Translations under genes and position numbers: made by a program
Shown here: positions 12,330 through 22,151 of the stretch, piece after piece
How the letters are laid out: each line of letters starts with the position of its first letter
How positions within the stretch are numbered: position 1 is the stretch's first letter
Source: Cryptomeria japonica
Taxonomy: Eukaryota > Streptophyta > Pinopsida > Cupressales > Cupressaceae
Direction: 5' to 3'
Assembly: GCF_030272615.1 (NCBI RefSeq)
Contig: NC_081410.1
Span: 111,977,433 to 112,041,432 of the forward strand
DNA length: 64,000 nucleotides
Notes under the pieces: generated by a model
Database searches by the model: none
Seen by the model: the letters and a program-made list of their open reading frames with translations, nothing else
Told to the model about the DNA's origin: nothing

Positions 12330-13542
12330 CCTAGATCAAAAATAACAATTCCAGCTAATCGAGAAGCTATTCCATCTTCAGCATATGTGGATCCAGAATC
12401 CTTAAAGGCTTCTACATCAAAGCAAATAGAGCTAAAAGAAAAATTCAAGATTAAAGACATGGGATGTGGTGAGTATATCTTTCGTGTTGACCAACTCCCA
12501 CTGTCTCCTAAGACATTTAGTCAACAAGAACAATCTATAAACAATTTACAAGGAATTGGGTGTGAACCACCTAGTGTTGTGGCTACTAACTAGGTCTGAA
12601 TGCAAATCTCCTCTAGCGGTGCAAGCATCTCTTGATATCAACAATCCTAAGAGTGGTTCCAACAAAGAATCTATTGAGTGTATCGCCAACCCTCTTGAGA
12701 GCTCACATAGCCTTACCATATCATCCAATCATTCCATTTCCACTTCGCTTCCAAACTTGGATCAACAAGAATTACAAAAGCCCTTACTCATTGGGGATAA
12801 AAAATCAAGCTTCGGAAAGAAAAATCTAAAAGTCAATAATAAAGAAAATTCCTTTAGTCCAAATCAAAATCAAAAGCTACTGGACTCTGCAAAAATCAAA
12901 GTAAAGGATAAAAATCCTATGAAGCAAAAAGAGAAAGAGTTGATCTCCCCTAATATCAAAATAACTGGGGGCAAAAGTTCTACAATTTCAAGTAAAAAAG
13001 CATACTTATTGATCCTAAGTCTCCATCATGCTATCCTACTTTCACTTCTTTTCACAATCATAAGCCTTCATAACTCATCCACTTGTTCCACACATCCTTT
13101 CCCTTCTGGCGATACATCCTGGACCTTTAATGGAGCTTCCTTGAAGGACTTTATTATCAGGGATGCCCAAACTTCTTCAGGTGACACACATACGGGCCTA
13201 CGTAGTCCACACACTAGTAATTCTATCTCAGTTCCTTCATCGAGGAAGACATTCAATCAAGCTACACATCATTCAGTCATGGAACAATGCAACTACAATC
13301 ACAAGGTAAAGCCTCACACATTTGAGGTAGGTGACTTGGTTCTCAGAGAAAATCCCAAAAATCAGCAAGACAGAGAGAAGAAGGGCAAGTTCGAACCAAA
13401 TTGGCTTGGTCCTTACGTCATTACAATAGCATATGAATCTGGGGCATATCAGCTCTCAACTACAGAAGGTGAACCTTTGGAGGATCCTATCAACAACATG
13501 CACCTTCGCAGGTTTTACACATATCTCTTTAGAGTATCCTAA
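12330..13542 (+). CDS. Tat-1 open linker with hydrophobic segment fused to integrase C-terminal domain
   Basis: One frame is open from 12556 to 13542, about 328 codons, although gag-protease upstream is full of stops. A short piece in the gag frame (12387-12593) overlaps its start. The first 230 residues are polar and Ser/Lys/Asn-rich and contain a hydrophobic run around 13000-13070 (AYLLILSLHHAILLSLLFTI) that could span a membrane. I recognise no family there. The last 90 residues (from about 13280) are the integrase C-terminal domain (VGDLVLRENPKN, KFEPNWLGPYVI), matching Tat-2 at 32662-32904. Reverse transcriptase, RNase H and the DDE core are missing between protease and this piece. It could be a replacement segment or simply the scar of a large deletion. 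Confidence 0.7.
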
Positions 13543-15214
13543 TTCAAAAAATACAAAAAAATCAAAAATTTCAAAAAAAAAAAAAAAAAATTATAAAACA
13601 AAAAAATCGTTACTTGGTGAAAACCTGGCAAACAGGCGCCTTGTGACACAAAAAACATTGAAAAATCGAAAAAAATAAAGAGAAATAATTTCGTCCAACG
13701 GTGAAAACCACTTCGGTGGCGCCCTGGGCAAGTACCATGGTGAAAACTGGGTCACCAGCGCCATGCATAGAGACATTGCTCCTACCTCCTTCAGGATTCA
13801 CTTTCATCTTTTCACTTTGCACACACTCACAACCTATTCGTTCATAATAAACTTACCCATTCCCATCATGGCTTGTCAATTGATCTACCGAAGATTGGTT
13901 AGCCATTCATACTAAACATTCCTTTTCATCCCTTTCCATCCATAATAAATCAGATCCTATTTGTGGCTAAGGCAAATCCTGCGTCTAGTTATGGGTGTGG
14001 AACTAAGAACATCACATGTTTCGAGGAGTACAGTTTCTTCCAGCTTCCTTCAGTCTATCCGCGCACAATCCGCAATAAAGCAACATTTGCATCACAAATC
14101 CGCAATAAAGTTTCATCTTCTCCACAATAAAGTATCAGTTCCATGGATTCAGTCAGTTTCAGATGAGACACAGCAGCAACAATGGGCTTCAACAAATCAA
14201 ATCTTTCAACAGACTCAGACAACATATGGTTCAGTGCTATCTATCCATTTTGTGAAAGTAAACATTGTGACCACAATCAAATAAGACTTATACAAGTGAC
14301 AAGAGACACTAAACTTGAGGACTACAGTGGATGTTGGTGTCGAGTCTTGGTTTTCTTTTGATTTCATTTTTTTTTTTTTTTGTGACATGTCTTTTAGCTT
14401 TTTCGGGATGTCTTTGACTAGAGATTCTATCTCCGGGATGTCTTTGACTAGAAAGGCGAGGATGGGGTATCATCACCTATTTGTATTTTCTGTCTGTGGA
14501 TTGTCTCTTAGTAATGCTATGACTTGTCCAAGGATATGAGGACACTATGAGTCTAGTATGAATTGGGGCATTCCTTGTTTGTGACTGTCTTATCTCCATG
14601 CAAACATGTACAATGACTTTCTGGGTCAAATATATGCCTCGATTGTCATAACCTATTTTGCCATAATAAAGCTCAATGATGATAACGCACAAGAAGATCT
14701 TTCACTTTCCTATCTTCTGTCTTTCATCCCCCCTTTCTTGATTGACTTCCATCATCCTTCTCGAGTCCGCGTAGCCTGCTATCACATGACTGAGTATAAT
14801 GACACACCAAAAACATTTGCATTTCATGTAGTTGCACCTGCATTACCACATATAAGCATTTCATACATACATATAGATATCACAACTGCATCACATCCTG
14901 CACACAACACATATTAGCACATTTTACATTTTCATCATGTAAATAATTATTTGCATTATCATATTCATTTGCATTTCATACATTCACATTTGCATTGACA
15001 TAACATATAAAACATAAAAGAACAAAAATATATATATTGCATTGTATCATATACATATTTGCATCCATATCATAAGCATCACATAGAAACATACATCACA
15101 TAGGTACGCATGCATATAGCTGCCGCAAAGATGAATCATCTCATATATATATATAAAATGTCATGATACAATGATGTCAAAATCATATGGCTACAATCAC
15201 CCGCAGGTGTCTAC
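13543..15214 (+). other. Tat-1 non-coding region between integrase end and the convergent PMD gene
   Basis: It starts with A-rich DNA (poly-A near 13576-13590). Three copies of 'GGTGAAAACC/T ... GGCGCC or AGCGCC' follow at about 13617, 13700 and 13738, and the same word GGTGAAAACCTGG appears in Tat-2 (minus strand, about 32560-32575). A 25-base direct repeat (gggatgtctttgactaga) lies at about 14406-14455. The rest is AT/CA-rich without a convincing gene; frames at 13961-14284 and 14606-14917 show nothing recognisable. Confidence 0.6.
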
Positions 15215-16174
15215 ATCATCATACAAAATGGTACAAAACTGATACAAACGAACCCACTGATAACTCCTGCCAACATTGTTGGTAGTGCTAATCCTGTCCA
15301 TGTCATGGTATCCCATGCCACTTGTTCCACCCTCATCTCCAGTCCCAGATCCTAGAACACTCGTCTAAGGGCATCCCTATCTCCGTCTCGATCGTACAAA
15401 ATCAGCTCCCCATCAATTGGTATCCGCATAATCCTGTATACATCCTCCAGGGTGACTGTCATCTCCCCCATCAGCAAATGGAATGTGCAAGTCTCGGAGT
15501 GCCATCTCTCCGCCAGTGCAGTCAGTAGTCCCATGTTCGCCTGAAACTTAGGCACATACAGAATATGTCACAGACCCATAACCTCAATCGCAGCTCGGTC
15601 CTCGGTTGTCAACTCAGGTCGCAACCTCTAAGTCGATGGGAATTTCTCTCGTGACTCCAACATAGGCAAATACTCCTGCAGTCAAACAAATCAATCATGT
15701 CAGTCATCGTGGCATTCACTGTTCATCACAAAATGCTACTTTTTATCTAAGTGCATATGGCATTCTATCCTAGTGACACTCACTATTCATCACAAAGTGC
15801 TACTCATATTTTAGTACTCCTTGTTCATCACAAAGTACTCTATTTTGGTACTCACTGTTCATCACAAAGTGCCTTGATCTATCCTAGTCTTCCCTAGAGG
15901 ACCTGCTTGAGTGTATCCTCTCAGCAGCATATCCAATCGACAGCGTATGTTCATCACAGAACTGCCAATTTGACCTAGAAGACAAAAATTCACATTTTTG
16001 GACACAAACGCACTTTCCTGACATAAATGCGCATTTATTACATTACTTAGTATGCATTAATGACAACAATAAATGCATCAAAGTACGAGGAGGTTTTGTG
16101 GTACTCACCGGCTCTCCTGCCTCCGCTGGCCTCTAGAATCGGCGAACACGGTCGAATCTGTGAACAAAAGCCAT
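15215..16174 (-). pseudogene. Antisense plant mobile domain (PMD) gene in Tat-1, two exons, truncated
   Basis: PMD proteins (MAIN/MAIL1 family domain, Pfam PF10536) occur as host genes and inside plant transposons. Exon 1 is 16174-16109 (MAFVHRFDRVRRF, one in-frame TAG), followed by a GTGAGT donor at 16108. Exon 2 starts at 15675 after an ...TTTGACTGCAG acceptor. The intron is phase 0, as in Tat-2. Exon 2 has the PMD signature around 15535-15415 (LLTALAERWHSETCTFHL, GEMTVTLEDVYRIMRIPI), aligning with Tat-2 up to 'LAGVISGF', then ends near 15215, so the C-terminal two-thirds are missing. At least three stops interrupt exon 2. It is convergent with gag-pol. Confidence 0.85.
15676..16108 (-). 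repeat. Intron of the Tat-1 PMD gene with short tandem repeats
   Basis: The 433-bp intron starts GTGAGT and ends TGCAG on the minus strand. Its 3' half (about 15715-15870) repeats 'gtactcactgttcatcacaaagtgc' several times with variation, at a period of about 36-50 bp. The Tat-2 PMD intron also consists largely of repeats, though of a different sequence. Confidence 0.65.
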
Positions 16175-16502
16175 CGCTGCTGACTGTTGTTGCTCTTTTC
16201 TCTCTCTACACTTTAATCTCTTGGATGTGTAGATGACAATGAGGATGTATTTTCCCCCGTGGTCTATCTTATAGACTACCCTAGCCCTAGCCCTCGCCTC
16301 CCGAGTCAGTCTTCATTATCCCGTGACTCTGTCACTTTATCCGGCTAGTCCATTCTATCCTGTCTTTCTTATCGAGAGATTGTCTGCAATCTTTTCAAAT
16401 ATTTTCATCCAATCTCTCGAGGGGGCATATCATTCCCATCTTGGGGCAAATTTGTATCAGTTCATCTTATCTTCTTTGAAACAACGCGACAAGCCGCATT
16501 GT

Positions 16503-16519
16503 CTCAAAGAGGGGCAAAA
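16503..16519 (+). promoter_or_regulatory. Tat-1 polypurine tract
   Basis: CAAAGAGGGGCAAAA lies directly upstream of the 3' LTR start. The same tract precedes the Tat-2 3' LTR (27436-27450, minus strand), which supports both LTR boundaries and the relationship of the two elements. Confidence 0.9.
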
Positions 16520-17319
16520 TGTAGACACCCAAAATTGTCATGTCTAATTAAATAAATATTATTTATTTAATTATCTAAGCTTAATTCTTCTATTAATTAA
16601 ATAAATCTGTTTTTATTTAATTAATTCATTTATCCTCTTCTAGCCTTATTTCTCATTTAAATAAATACATTTATTTATTTAAATTATCCTTTTCCTAAAT
16701 TAAATAAATATTTTTATTTATTTAATTATCCCACTTCTTCTATTAATTAAATAAATCTTTATTTATTTAATTAATTCATTAGCCTTTTCTACCCATGACA
16801 CATGTCATTCATCTCTTAATTCATACACTAACTACCCCTTTCATTATTTTATTATTTCTTTTACCTACCCTCTAATCATAGCCGGCCTCCTTTTACACCT
16901 CTCAATCTTATCCCTCCATTTCATATAGTGTCTTCTATATAAGGAGATGCTTCCTTCATTATCAAACCCTAATGACCCTAATCAACCTAATCGTTCTATG
17001 CATTCTAATCATCTTTTATGCACTTGACTACACTACGATCCTACTAGCAACCACATTCCGTTCTTTGTTGAGCTCTTGTGCACATAAAATCTAAGAGCAA
17101 ATATATCAAGCAAGATCAATGGAGATAGGAAGAATGGAGACCCAAACCCTATTGGACATGTGATGGTATAATCTTTGTGATTTCATGTGATTTGCATTGT
17201 CTTAGGTAATCTTCATATGTTATGGTGGATCTTTGTTGATTGTTAGGCTAGGGTTTTGTGGTTGAATTCATTTAGCCTTTCAATATTGTTATTATTGTTA
17301 TCCATTTTCACCATATACA
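16520..17319 (+). repeat. Tat-1 3' LTR
   Basis: It is 800 bp, starts TGTAGACACCC and ends CATATACA, followed by the GTATC target duplication. The AT-rich palindromes of the 5' LTR are all present. The TATA box CTATATAAGG (16935-16944) is intact here. Confidence 0.95.
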
Positions 17320-18902
17320 GTATCAGATCCTATTTCCTTTGAGGAAGCTTGACCGCTTGAGGAAGATCCAGGAGATTGATTCAATGGATTCTAGTTTTCA
17401 AAGACAACTCGGTGTGGCACTTGAGGATCTTGATGCAGCTAGAAATGAGATCTATATCTTGAAGAAGAACCTAAATGCTACTGATGACTTAATTAATGAC
17501 TTGAAGGATCAAGCAAATGTCTCTAGAGAGAAGAGGAAGGATTTTTTGGACAAGAAATGAAGGAGAGAGAGCTAGTAAATGTATGTACTTGTATTACTCA
17601 TATTGAAGTAAAGAGGCTAATCAAGGAGGCTAATAAGAAGGAATTTAAAAGTAAAAATAGGATTAACAGATTAATCATTGGACATGTAGAAGAAGTGAGG
17701 AAAGAGATAGAGGAGATATGGAAGAAGATAATTTAGAATGGCCCTCTATACAAGGATGCATTCAAACCATCTCAACCGAAAAATAAGAAAGATGTTTCCA
17801 AATGTCAAAAGGTTGAAACTTAGTCTAAGGATCATTTGGAAAACCAAGGTAATACTCCACTTGATGTTGAGATCGGTGATGCTCCTCTAGTGTTGGGTAG
17901 TTCTGCAAACCCTAAGATCCAATAGGTTGATACTGCACCAAGTGGCGACACTGGTGCAATAAGGGAGAGAAGGATGTTGAGACAGCAAAGGCTAAGGTTG
18001 TTGAGGGTGATAAAGGCAAAAGTATATCTCCTCCAACAATTGTCACTTCTCCAATTACAGGGACCCCGCCTCAGATTCCCATTAATCTTGATGGTTATGT
18101 TGATCTTGGGAAGATGTCTCCTTCTGTGAAGCTTATACTCGCAGTTGTTGTGCAAGCACAGGCCAGCCAAGATCTGGTGAAATTAAAGACTAAAAATAAA
18201 AATCTAATTTTGATGTCTATAGATGATTTGCATAAGGTGACCCCTAATGTACAAATAGATTCAAATAACAGCCCCTACGGTAAATTGTTACAGTTAATTA
18301 ACAGTGTAAATACCAGTTTTGATTCTTTAAAGAAGACAGCTACACATAATTTTTTGGATAAGTTCAAGGATGTTAGGAAACAAACATTCCAAAAAATGAT
18401 TGAAGGTGATAGAGTGAGATTAAATAAGAGATTGCAGATTATTTTTGACACATTTTCAGAAGCCGGTAAATTGTATAAATCTTGCCTCACTTTGCCTAAA
18501 TTCATTGTTGATATTGATAAGTAGATATGTGTTTGCTAGGGTAAGCTTGTTGGCATTTCTCAGTCATTTTATCCTAATGCAACTCTAACCAGAAGTATTG
18601 AAGGACGGATTATAGCCTTAAATGATCAGATCTCAAGCCTTCAAGCAGATAAGGAGAAAATTTTGAGAAAAGTAGGAAAACTCTGAAACCTTATTGCCAC
18701 CCAGTTGGACACCATACTAAGTAATAAGGTGGACTGTATGAAGGAGATGACCCAACCTATATCATCTGATCTAAGAGAGTTAGAAATTCATGTCACTTTA
18801 TTTAGTGCATTGATCATAGTTTTGGACAACTTGAAGAGTGGGTGGGATACTCACCTAGGGTTTTTGAAGACTATTTATGCTGACCTCTTCAAGTATTTGT
18901 AA
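17320..18902 (+). pseudogene. Internal coding region of the Copia-like element: coiled-coil protein of unknown function
   Basis: After the second half of the split PBS the frame at 17339-17560 reads RLRKIQEIDSMDSSFQRQLG and then a heptad-like acidic/basic region (VALEDLDAARNEI). Later pieces at 18114-18524 and 18705-18902 continue in another frame with long stretches of K/E/L/I residues. About 500 codons in all, broken by stops (17558-17560 and others) and a frameshift. I see no CCHC knuckle, protease, integrase or reverse transcriptase. The first part is repeated almost exactly at 20940-21157, after the second LTR. It may be a gag-like protein of a non-autonomous element. Confidence 0.6.
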
Positions 18903-18942
18903 AGTGTTTGTCATCTACATATAAATTTTGGATAGCACCCCA

Positions 18943-18975
18943 TCTTTGGCATTGATCTCAAAGGGGGAGAGGAAT
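18943..18975 (+). promoter_or_regulatory. Purine-rich tract resembling a Copia polypurine tract
   Basis: TTGGCATTGATCTCAAAGGG, running on into GGGAGAGGAAT, resembles the sequence before the second LTR (ATCAATGCCAAAGGGGGGAT at 19921-19940). An LTR does not follow directly; unassigned sequence and a solo LTR do. It may be an internal duplicate of the tract or part of a secondary plus-strand primer. Confidence 0.4.
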
Positions 18976-19008
18976 AGTGAAAAATGTACAGTATTAAAGA
19001 GTGGAATT

Positions 19009-19833
19009 TGTTAGAATCAATGACAGTCCCAAAGATGCTGAGAGGGGGTTGAATCAGTGTTTAACTGGTATAATGAATATTTAGACTTATTTTAAACTTT
19101 GCATCCCAAAACAATGTACCAATAAATAAGAATTAATGCAGCAAATAAGAATAGCAGAGATAACATAGAGAACACACCATAACACAAGATATTTAATGAG
19201 GAAACCCGGTGTGGGAAAAACCTCGGTGGGATTTGTGACCCACAATATTCACTCACTGGCCAATGAATAAATATTACTTACATGAGGGGCCTGCACATGC
19301 AGGAAGGCCAACAGCCTAGAGCTCATTGCTCAACTACAAAATAGAAGTCTCACTGACTTACAAAATGGATGATTAATCCAATACAATGTACTGCTCAAAT
19401 CAGCATCAACTATGCCAAGTTCAATACCAGTTTAAGCTTAGTCTATAACCAAAACCTTGTTGTCCTTATACAAAATTCTTCTATCAATTTTGCATCATAT
19501 CATTTCTCTTTCATCACACATATCACTTACCAAAATGACCTACAAGACTTCATACATATATGAGTCTTTTACAATATACCAAGTTGGCTTACAAAAATAT
19601 AATTATAATAGAATAAAAGATATTTCCATGTCGGCTTGAGTGTCTTTATACTGTTGCCAATGTAATCTGAATGTCAGTGTAAGTGTTTGTCAATGTTGGT
19701 TCTTGCCAGTGTATGTAGAAATCTTAATGTCGATGAATGCCAGTCGGTTGCCTATCAATTTGTCAATCAGTTTTCCATCAATGACAACACAACCATTCAT
19801 AAACCATTCTCATAAGAGTGTAGAATGTCAACA
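19009..19833 (-). repeat. Solo LTR (Copia type, minus orientation)
   Basis: The 825-bp insertion starts, on the minus strand, TGTTGACATTCTACACTC and ends GGGACTGTCATTGATTCTAACA. It carries 'gtgggaaaaacctcggtggg' (plus-strand reading), the reverse of the usual Copia LTR 3' motif. Flanks are GAATT (19004-19008) and TAATT (19834-19838), a 4-of-5 target duplication. It interrupts the 3' untranslated part of the Copia-like element. Confidence 0.75.
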
Positions 19834-19925
19834 TAATTCTTTGTCTAAGGGGGAGCCTTAGAAATTCTTTTGAGCCGATGTATAGTGCTCAACACTTGGT
19901 CATTTTTCATGAGTGTTGCCATCAA

Positions 19926-19940
19926 TGCCAAAGGGGGGGA
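19926..19940 (+). promoter_or_regulatory. Polypurine tract of the Copia-like element
   Basis: GCCAAAGGGGGGAT immediately precedes the LTR start TGTTGGCAATC at 19941. It is the usual position and composition for the plus-strand primer of a Copia element. Confidence 0.8.
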
Positions 19941-20912
19941 TTGTTGGCAATCGACACTCATCCGGTTGTCTTTGGTGATTTCTAGTGGTTTATGATATAT
20001 GATTATTGGTTTAGGGTTGTCATTGATGGCAACTCTTCATGGAGATCTAATCCGGCTGTCGTAATTCCTCTTATCTGGAAGTAGGTGTTAACCGGTATTT
20101 TAGGAAGAACAGAGCATTTTTGGGTCTGGATGCTTTTCGGTGATTGTGGTGCATTGAATCATGTTCTTGTTGATTGGGTCAACTTAGATACATTGTTTTA
20201 TTATCATTTTATTGATCCGCATTTATCTTTTTGGATCTGGTCAAGTCGACACGTAACTACATGCTACACCTTCAGTTCAACATGATGTATAACCTATTTT
20301 ATGGGTACCGATATATAAGTCTAGTATGGGTGATCTTTTGGTGGATGGTGAGATTGTATGTGAGTGAGAGGTGATAGAGAATCCATTTTGGCATAGTTTT
20401 ACATGCGCATTCTTGATCCAGTAGCTGACTGAGACAATGTATAGGGCAGAACTAACCAGAATAGAGAAGATGATCCAATCAGTATTTTTGCACATAACTG
20501 AAACTCATCCAAGCATAGTAGATGTTATTTCAGAGTTCATACATTGTAATTCATCACTGTAATAGCTTTGTAAGTCAGTGAGACTTCTCTAAGGGTTGTA
20601 GCCTTCCGGGTTATTGCAATTGAGCAATGAGCTCTAGGCAGTGTGTCTGAATGCCTGTGCATTCCTATTTTGTAATATTATTTTGCTACTGGCCATAGTG
20701 GAATAATATTGTGGGTTCAAATCCCACCGTGGTTTTTCCCATTTTTGTTTTCACATAAAAATCTGGTGTTATGAAATTGTGGTTGTTTGTTTCATGTTTC
20801 TGCATTTCAGTTTTAAGGGTTTGCTTCTAGTGGTTAAAAGTTAAGTTTGAAAATCTGCTAACTGGTAGATCATTGATTCACCCAACCCTCTCAGTGATCC
20901 TTGATTCCAACA
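19941..20912 (+). repeat. LTR 2 of the Copia-like element
   Basis: 972 bp, starts TGTTGGCAATCGACACTC and ends GATTCCAACA. It has a polypurine tract on its left and a PBS on its right, so it serves both as 3' LTR of the left unit and 5' LTR of the right one. TATA-like gatatataag lies at about 20308-20317. Confidence 0.85.
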
Positions 20913-20913
20913 A

Positions 20914-20929
20914 TCGGTATCAGAGCCTA
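20914..20929 (+). promoter_or_regulatory. Second primer-binding site of the Copia-like element
   Basis: TCGGTATCAGAGCCTAG follows the LTR end by one base and matches the plant tRNA-iMet PBS (TGGTATCAGAGC) except for one base. Confidence 0.8.
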
Positions 20930-20939
20930 GTTCCTCTAA

Positions 20940-21157
20940 GGAATCTTAACCACTTGAGGAAGATCTGGGAGATTGATTCAATGGATTCTGGTTTTCAGAG
21001 ACAACTTGGTGTGGCACTTGAGGATCTTGATGCAACTAGAAATAAGATGTGTACCTTAAAGAACAACCTGAATGATGTTGATGACTTCATTAATGACCTG
21101 AAGGATCAAGAAAACATCTCTAGAGAGAAGAGGAAGGAATTGATGGACAAGAAATGA
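20940..21157 (+). pseudogene. Start of a second internal region: N-terminus of the coiled-coil protein
   Basis: The peptide NHLRKIWEIDSMDSGFQRQL and the following LEDLDATRNK, LKDQENISREKRKE repeat the start of the coding region at 17339-17560 with few changes, in one open frame to the stop at 21155-21157. The copy is cut at 21170, where the long-LTR copy A begins. Confidence 0.7.
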
Positions 21158-21229
21158 AGGAGAGAGAGTTGTTATGCCTAGCATATCTATTTCCCCATTA
21201 GTCTCCTTGAGTCGAAATGTGGGCCCCTT

Positions 21230-21560
21230 TTTGTTTTTCCCTTTAGGTCCTTTTTGGTTTTTACCTCGAAAATTCAGAGTCCTGGAGTCCCGAGGTCCCT
21301 TTTGGTTTTTACCTCGGAACTCCGAAACCCCAGAGTCTCGAGGTCCTTTTTCTTTTTTGTTTTTACCTCGGTACTGCGGACCCCCGGAGTCCCGAGGTCC
21401 TTTTGTTTTTTACCTCGGTACTCCGAAGTCCCGGAGTCCTGAGGTCATCTTTTGCTTGCCTGCCCCAGAACCCTGGACCCCCAGAGTTCCAGGGTATGGT
21501 GTTTTCTTTTGAGCTCGGAACCTCGGGACCTCGGAGTCCCGAGGTCATGTTTAAGGTTTT
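21230..21560 (+). repeat. GC-rich tandem repeats in the U3 of copy A
   Basis: Units of about 55-60 bp alternate 'ttttggtttttacctcgg' with 'aactccgaa...ccccgagtcccgaggtcc'. There are about five variable units. The same words on the opposite strand occur at about 43700-43980 (copy B) and 58360-58505 (copy C), with fewer units in C. A second cluster of related words (ccccggattcctggagttcc) lies downstream at 21860-22075, inside the probable intron. The translated frames across these repeats are artefacts. Confidence 0.8.
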
Positions 21561-21582
21561 GTACAGATGGGTTTGTGATGAG

Positions 21583-21592
21583 CTATAAATAG
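21583..21592 (+). promoter_or_regulatory. TATA box of copy A
   Basis: CTATAAATAG sits just downstream of the U3 repeats and about 570 bp before the large reading frame. At the equivalent place copies B and C have TATATATAAG (minus strand). Confidence 0.6.
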
Positions 21593-21713
21593 GTTTGATG
21601 GATTTTTTTTTAAGTTCATTTGTATATTCAGAGCTCCTCTTTCCTAGCTCCAACTCGCAAACTTCTGAACCTCCAAGCTTTCCTTGGCATTTTTGGGCAT
21701 TTCGATTCACCAG

Positions 21714-22135
21714 GTTGGTGAATTTTCTTGCCTTTCTTGTGGTTTCTAGTTTAGCTTTTCTTTTTTTTGTTTGTTTTTTTCCCTTCATTTTCGTGTGCTT
21801 TTGTTTTTTGTTGCATGCCCTATTTTTTGTGCCTGAAACCCTAGAGTTTTAGGTGGTTGGCCTTTCCATGACCCCGCAACCTCGGATTCCCAGAGTTTTG
21901 AGTCTTCCCATTCCATGACCCCGAAACCCCGGATTCCTGGAGTTCCGGGTCTTTCCATTCAATGACCCCGGATACCCAGAGTTTCAGGCGATTTTTGCAT
22001 ACACCTAACCTCGGAACCCCGGAGTTCCAAGCCTTCTCCACTTGTGCCTAGCCCGAGACCCCAGGACCCCAAAGTCCTGAAGTAAATCAAAGTTTATCCC
22101 TAATATTGAAGACTGAAGATTTGTGTTTTGCTTGC
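21714..22135 (+). other. Probable leader intron of copy A
   Basis: The donor CACCAG/GTTGGTGAATTT near 21713 and the acceptor TTTTGCTTGCAG/GTTCGAG near 22138 enclose about 420 bp, 14 bp upstream of the start codon. Both sites are conserved at the same places in copies B and C (C has a weaker donor, CACTAG, and acceptor TACAAG). Splicing is inferred from sequence only. Confidence 0.5.
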
Positions 22136-22151
22136 AGGTTCGAGTGGTTAG

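Larger units (their letters stand above)
6055..17319 (+). mobile_element. Tat-1: complete Ty3/Gypsy Tat-lineage LTR element with deleted pol and antisense PMD gene
   Basis: The 11,265-bp unit has near-identical LTRs (6055-6845, 16520-17319), a PBS, a polypurine tract and a perfect 5-bp target duplication GTATC (6050-6054, 17320-17324). The plus strand carries gag, a gag knuckle, protease and the C-terminal end of integrase. Reverse transcriptase, RNase H and catalytic integrase are absent. A plant mobile domain gene lies on the opposite strand between integrase and the 3' LTR. The LTRs differ at perhaps 15-20 positions by eye, plus a 9-bp indel, so the insertion is fairly recent, yet gag already has a frameshift and stops. 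It was probably moved by proteins of an intact relative. Confidence 0.93.
5070..21169 (+). mobile_element. Copia-like non-autonomous LTR element, LTR-internal-LTR-internal order, interrupted twice
   Basis: Two related LTRs (5070-6045 and 19941-20912) flank a short internal region made of 6046-6054, 17320-19008 and 19834-19940, about 1.8 kb once two insertions are removed. The second LTR is preceded by a purine tract and followed by another PBS and the start of another internal region (20913-21169), which is cut at 21170. The internal coding potential is a coiled-coil-like protein. No integrase, reverse transcriptase or CCHC knuckle is visible, so it probably moved in trans. The double structure suggests unequal recombination between two elements or LTRs. 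The PBS type (tRNA-iMet) and the LTR ends suggest a Copia/SIRE-like partner, which is inference. Confidence 0.7.

Noticed and set aside
20277-20495. Minus-strand frame in LTR 2 of the Copia-like element
   Set aside because: Inside an LTR, no counterpart kept open in LTR 1 and no domain.
21363-21852. Overlapping frames on both strands through the GC-rich repeats, with parallels at 43177-44067 and 57893-58739
   Set aside because: They follow the period of the U3 repeats and change content with repeat number; no homology beyond the repeat.
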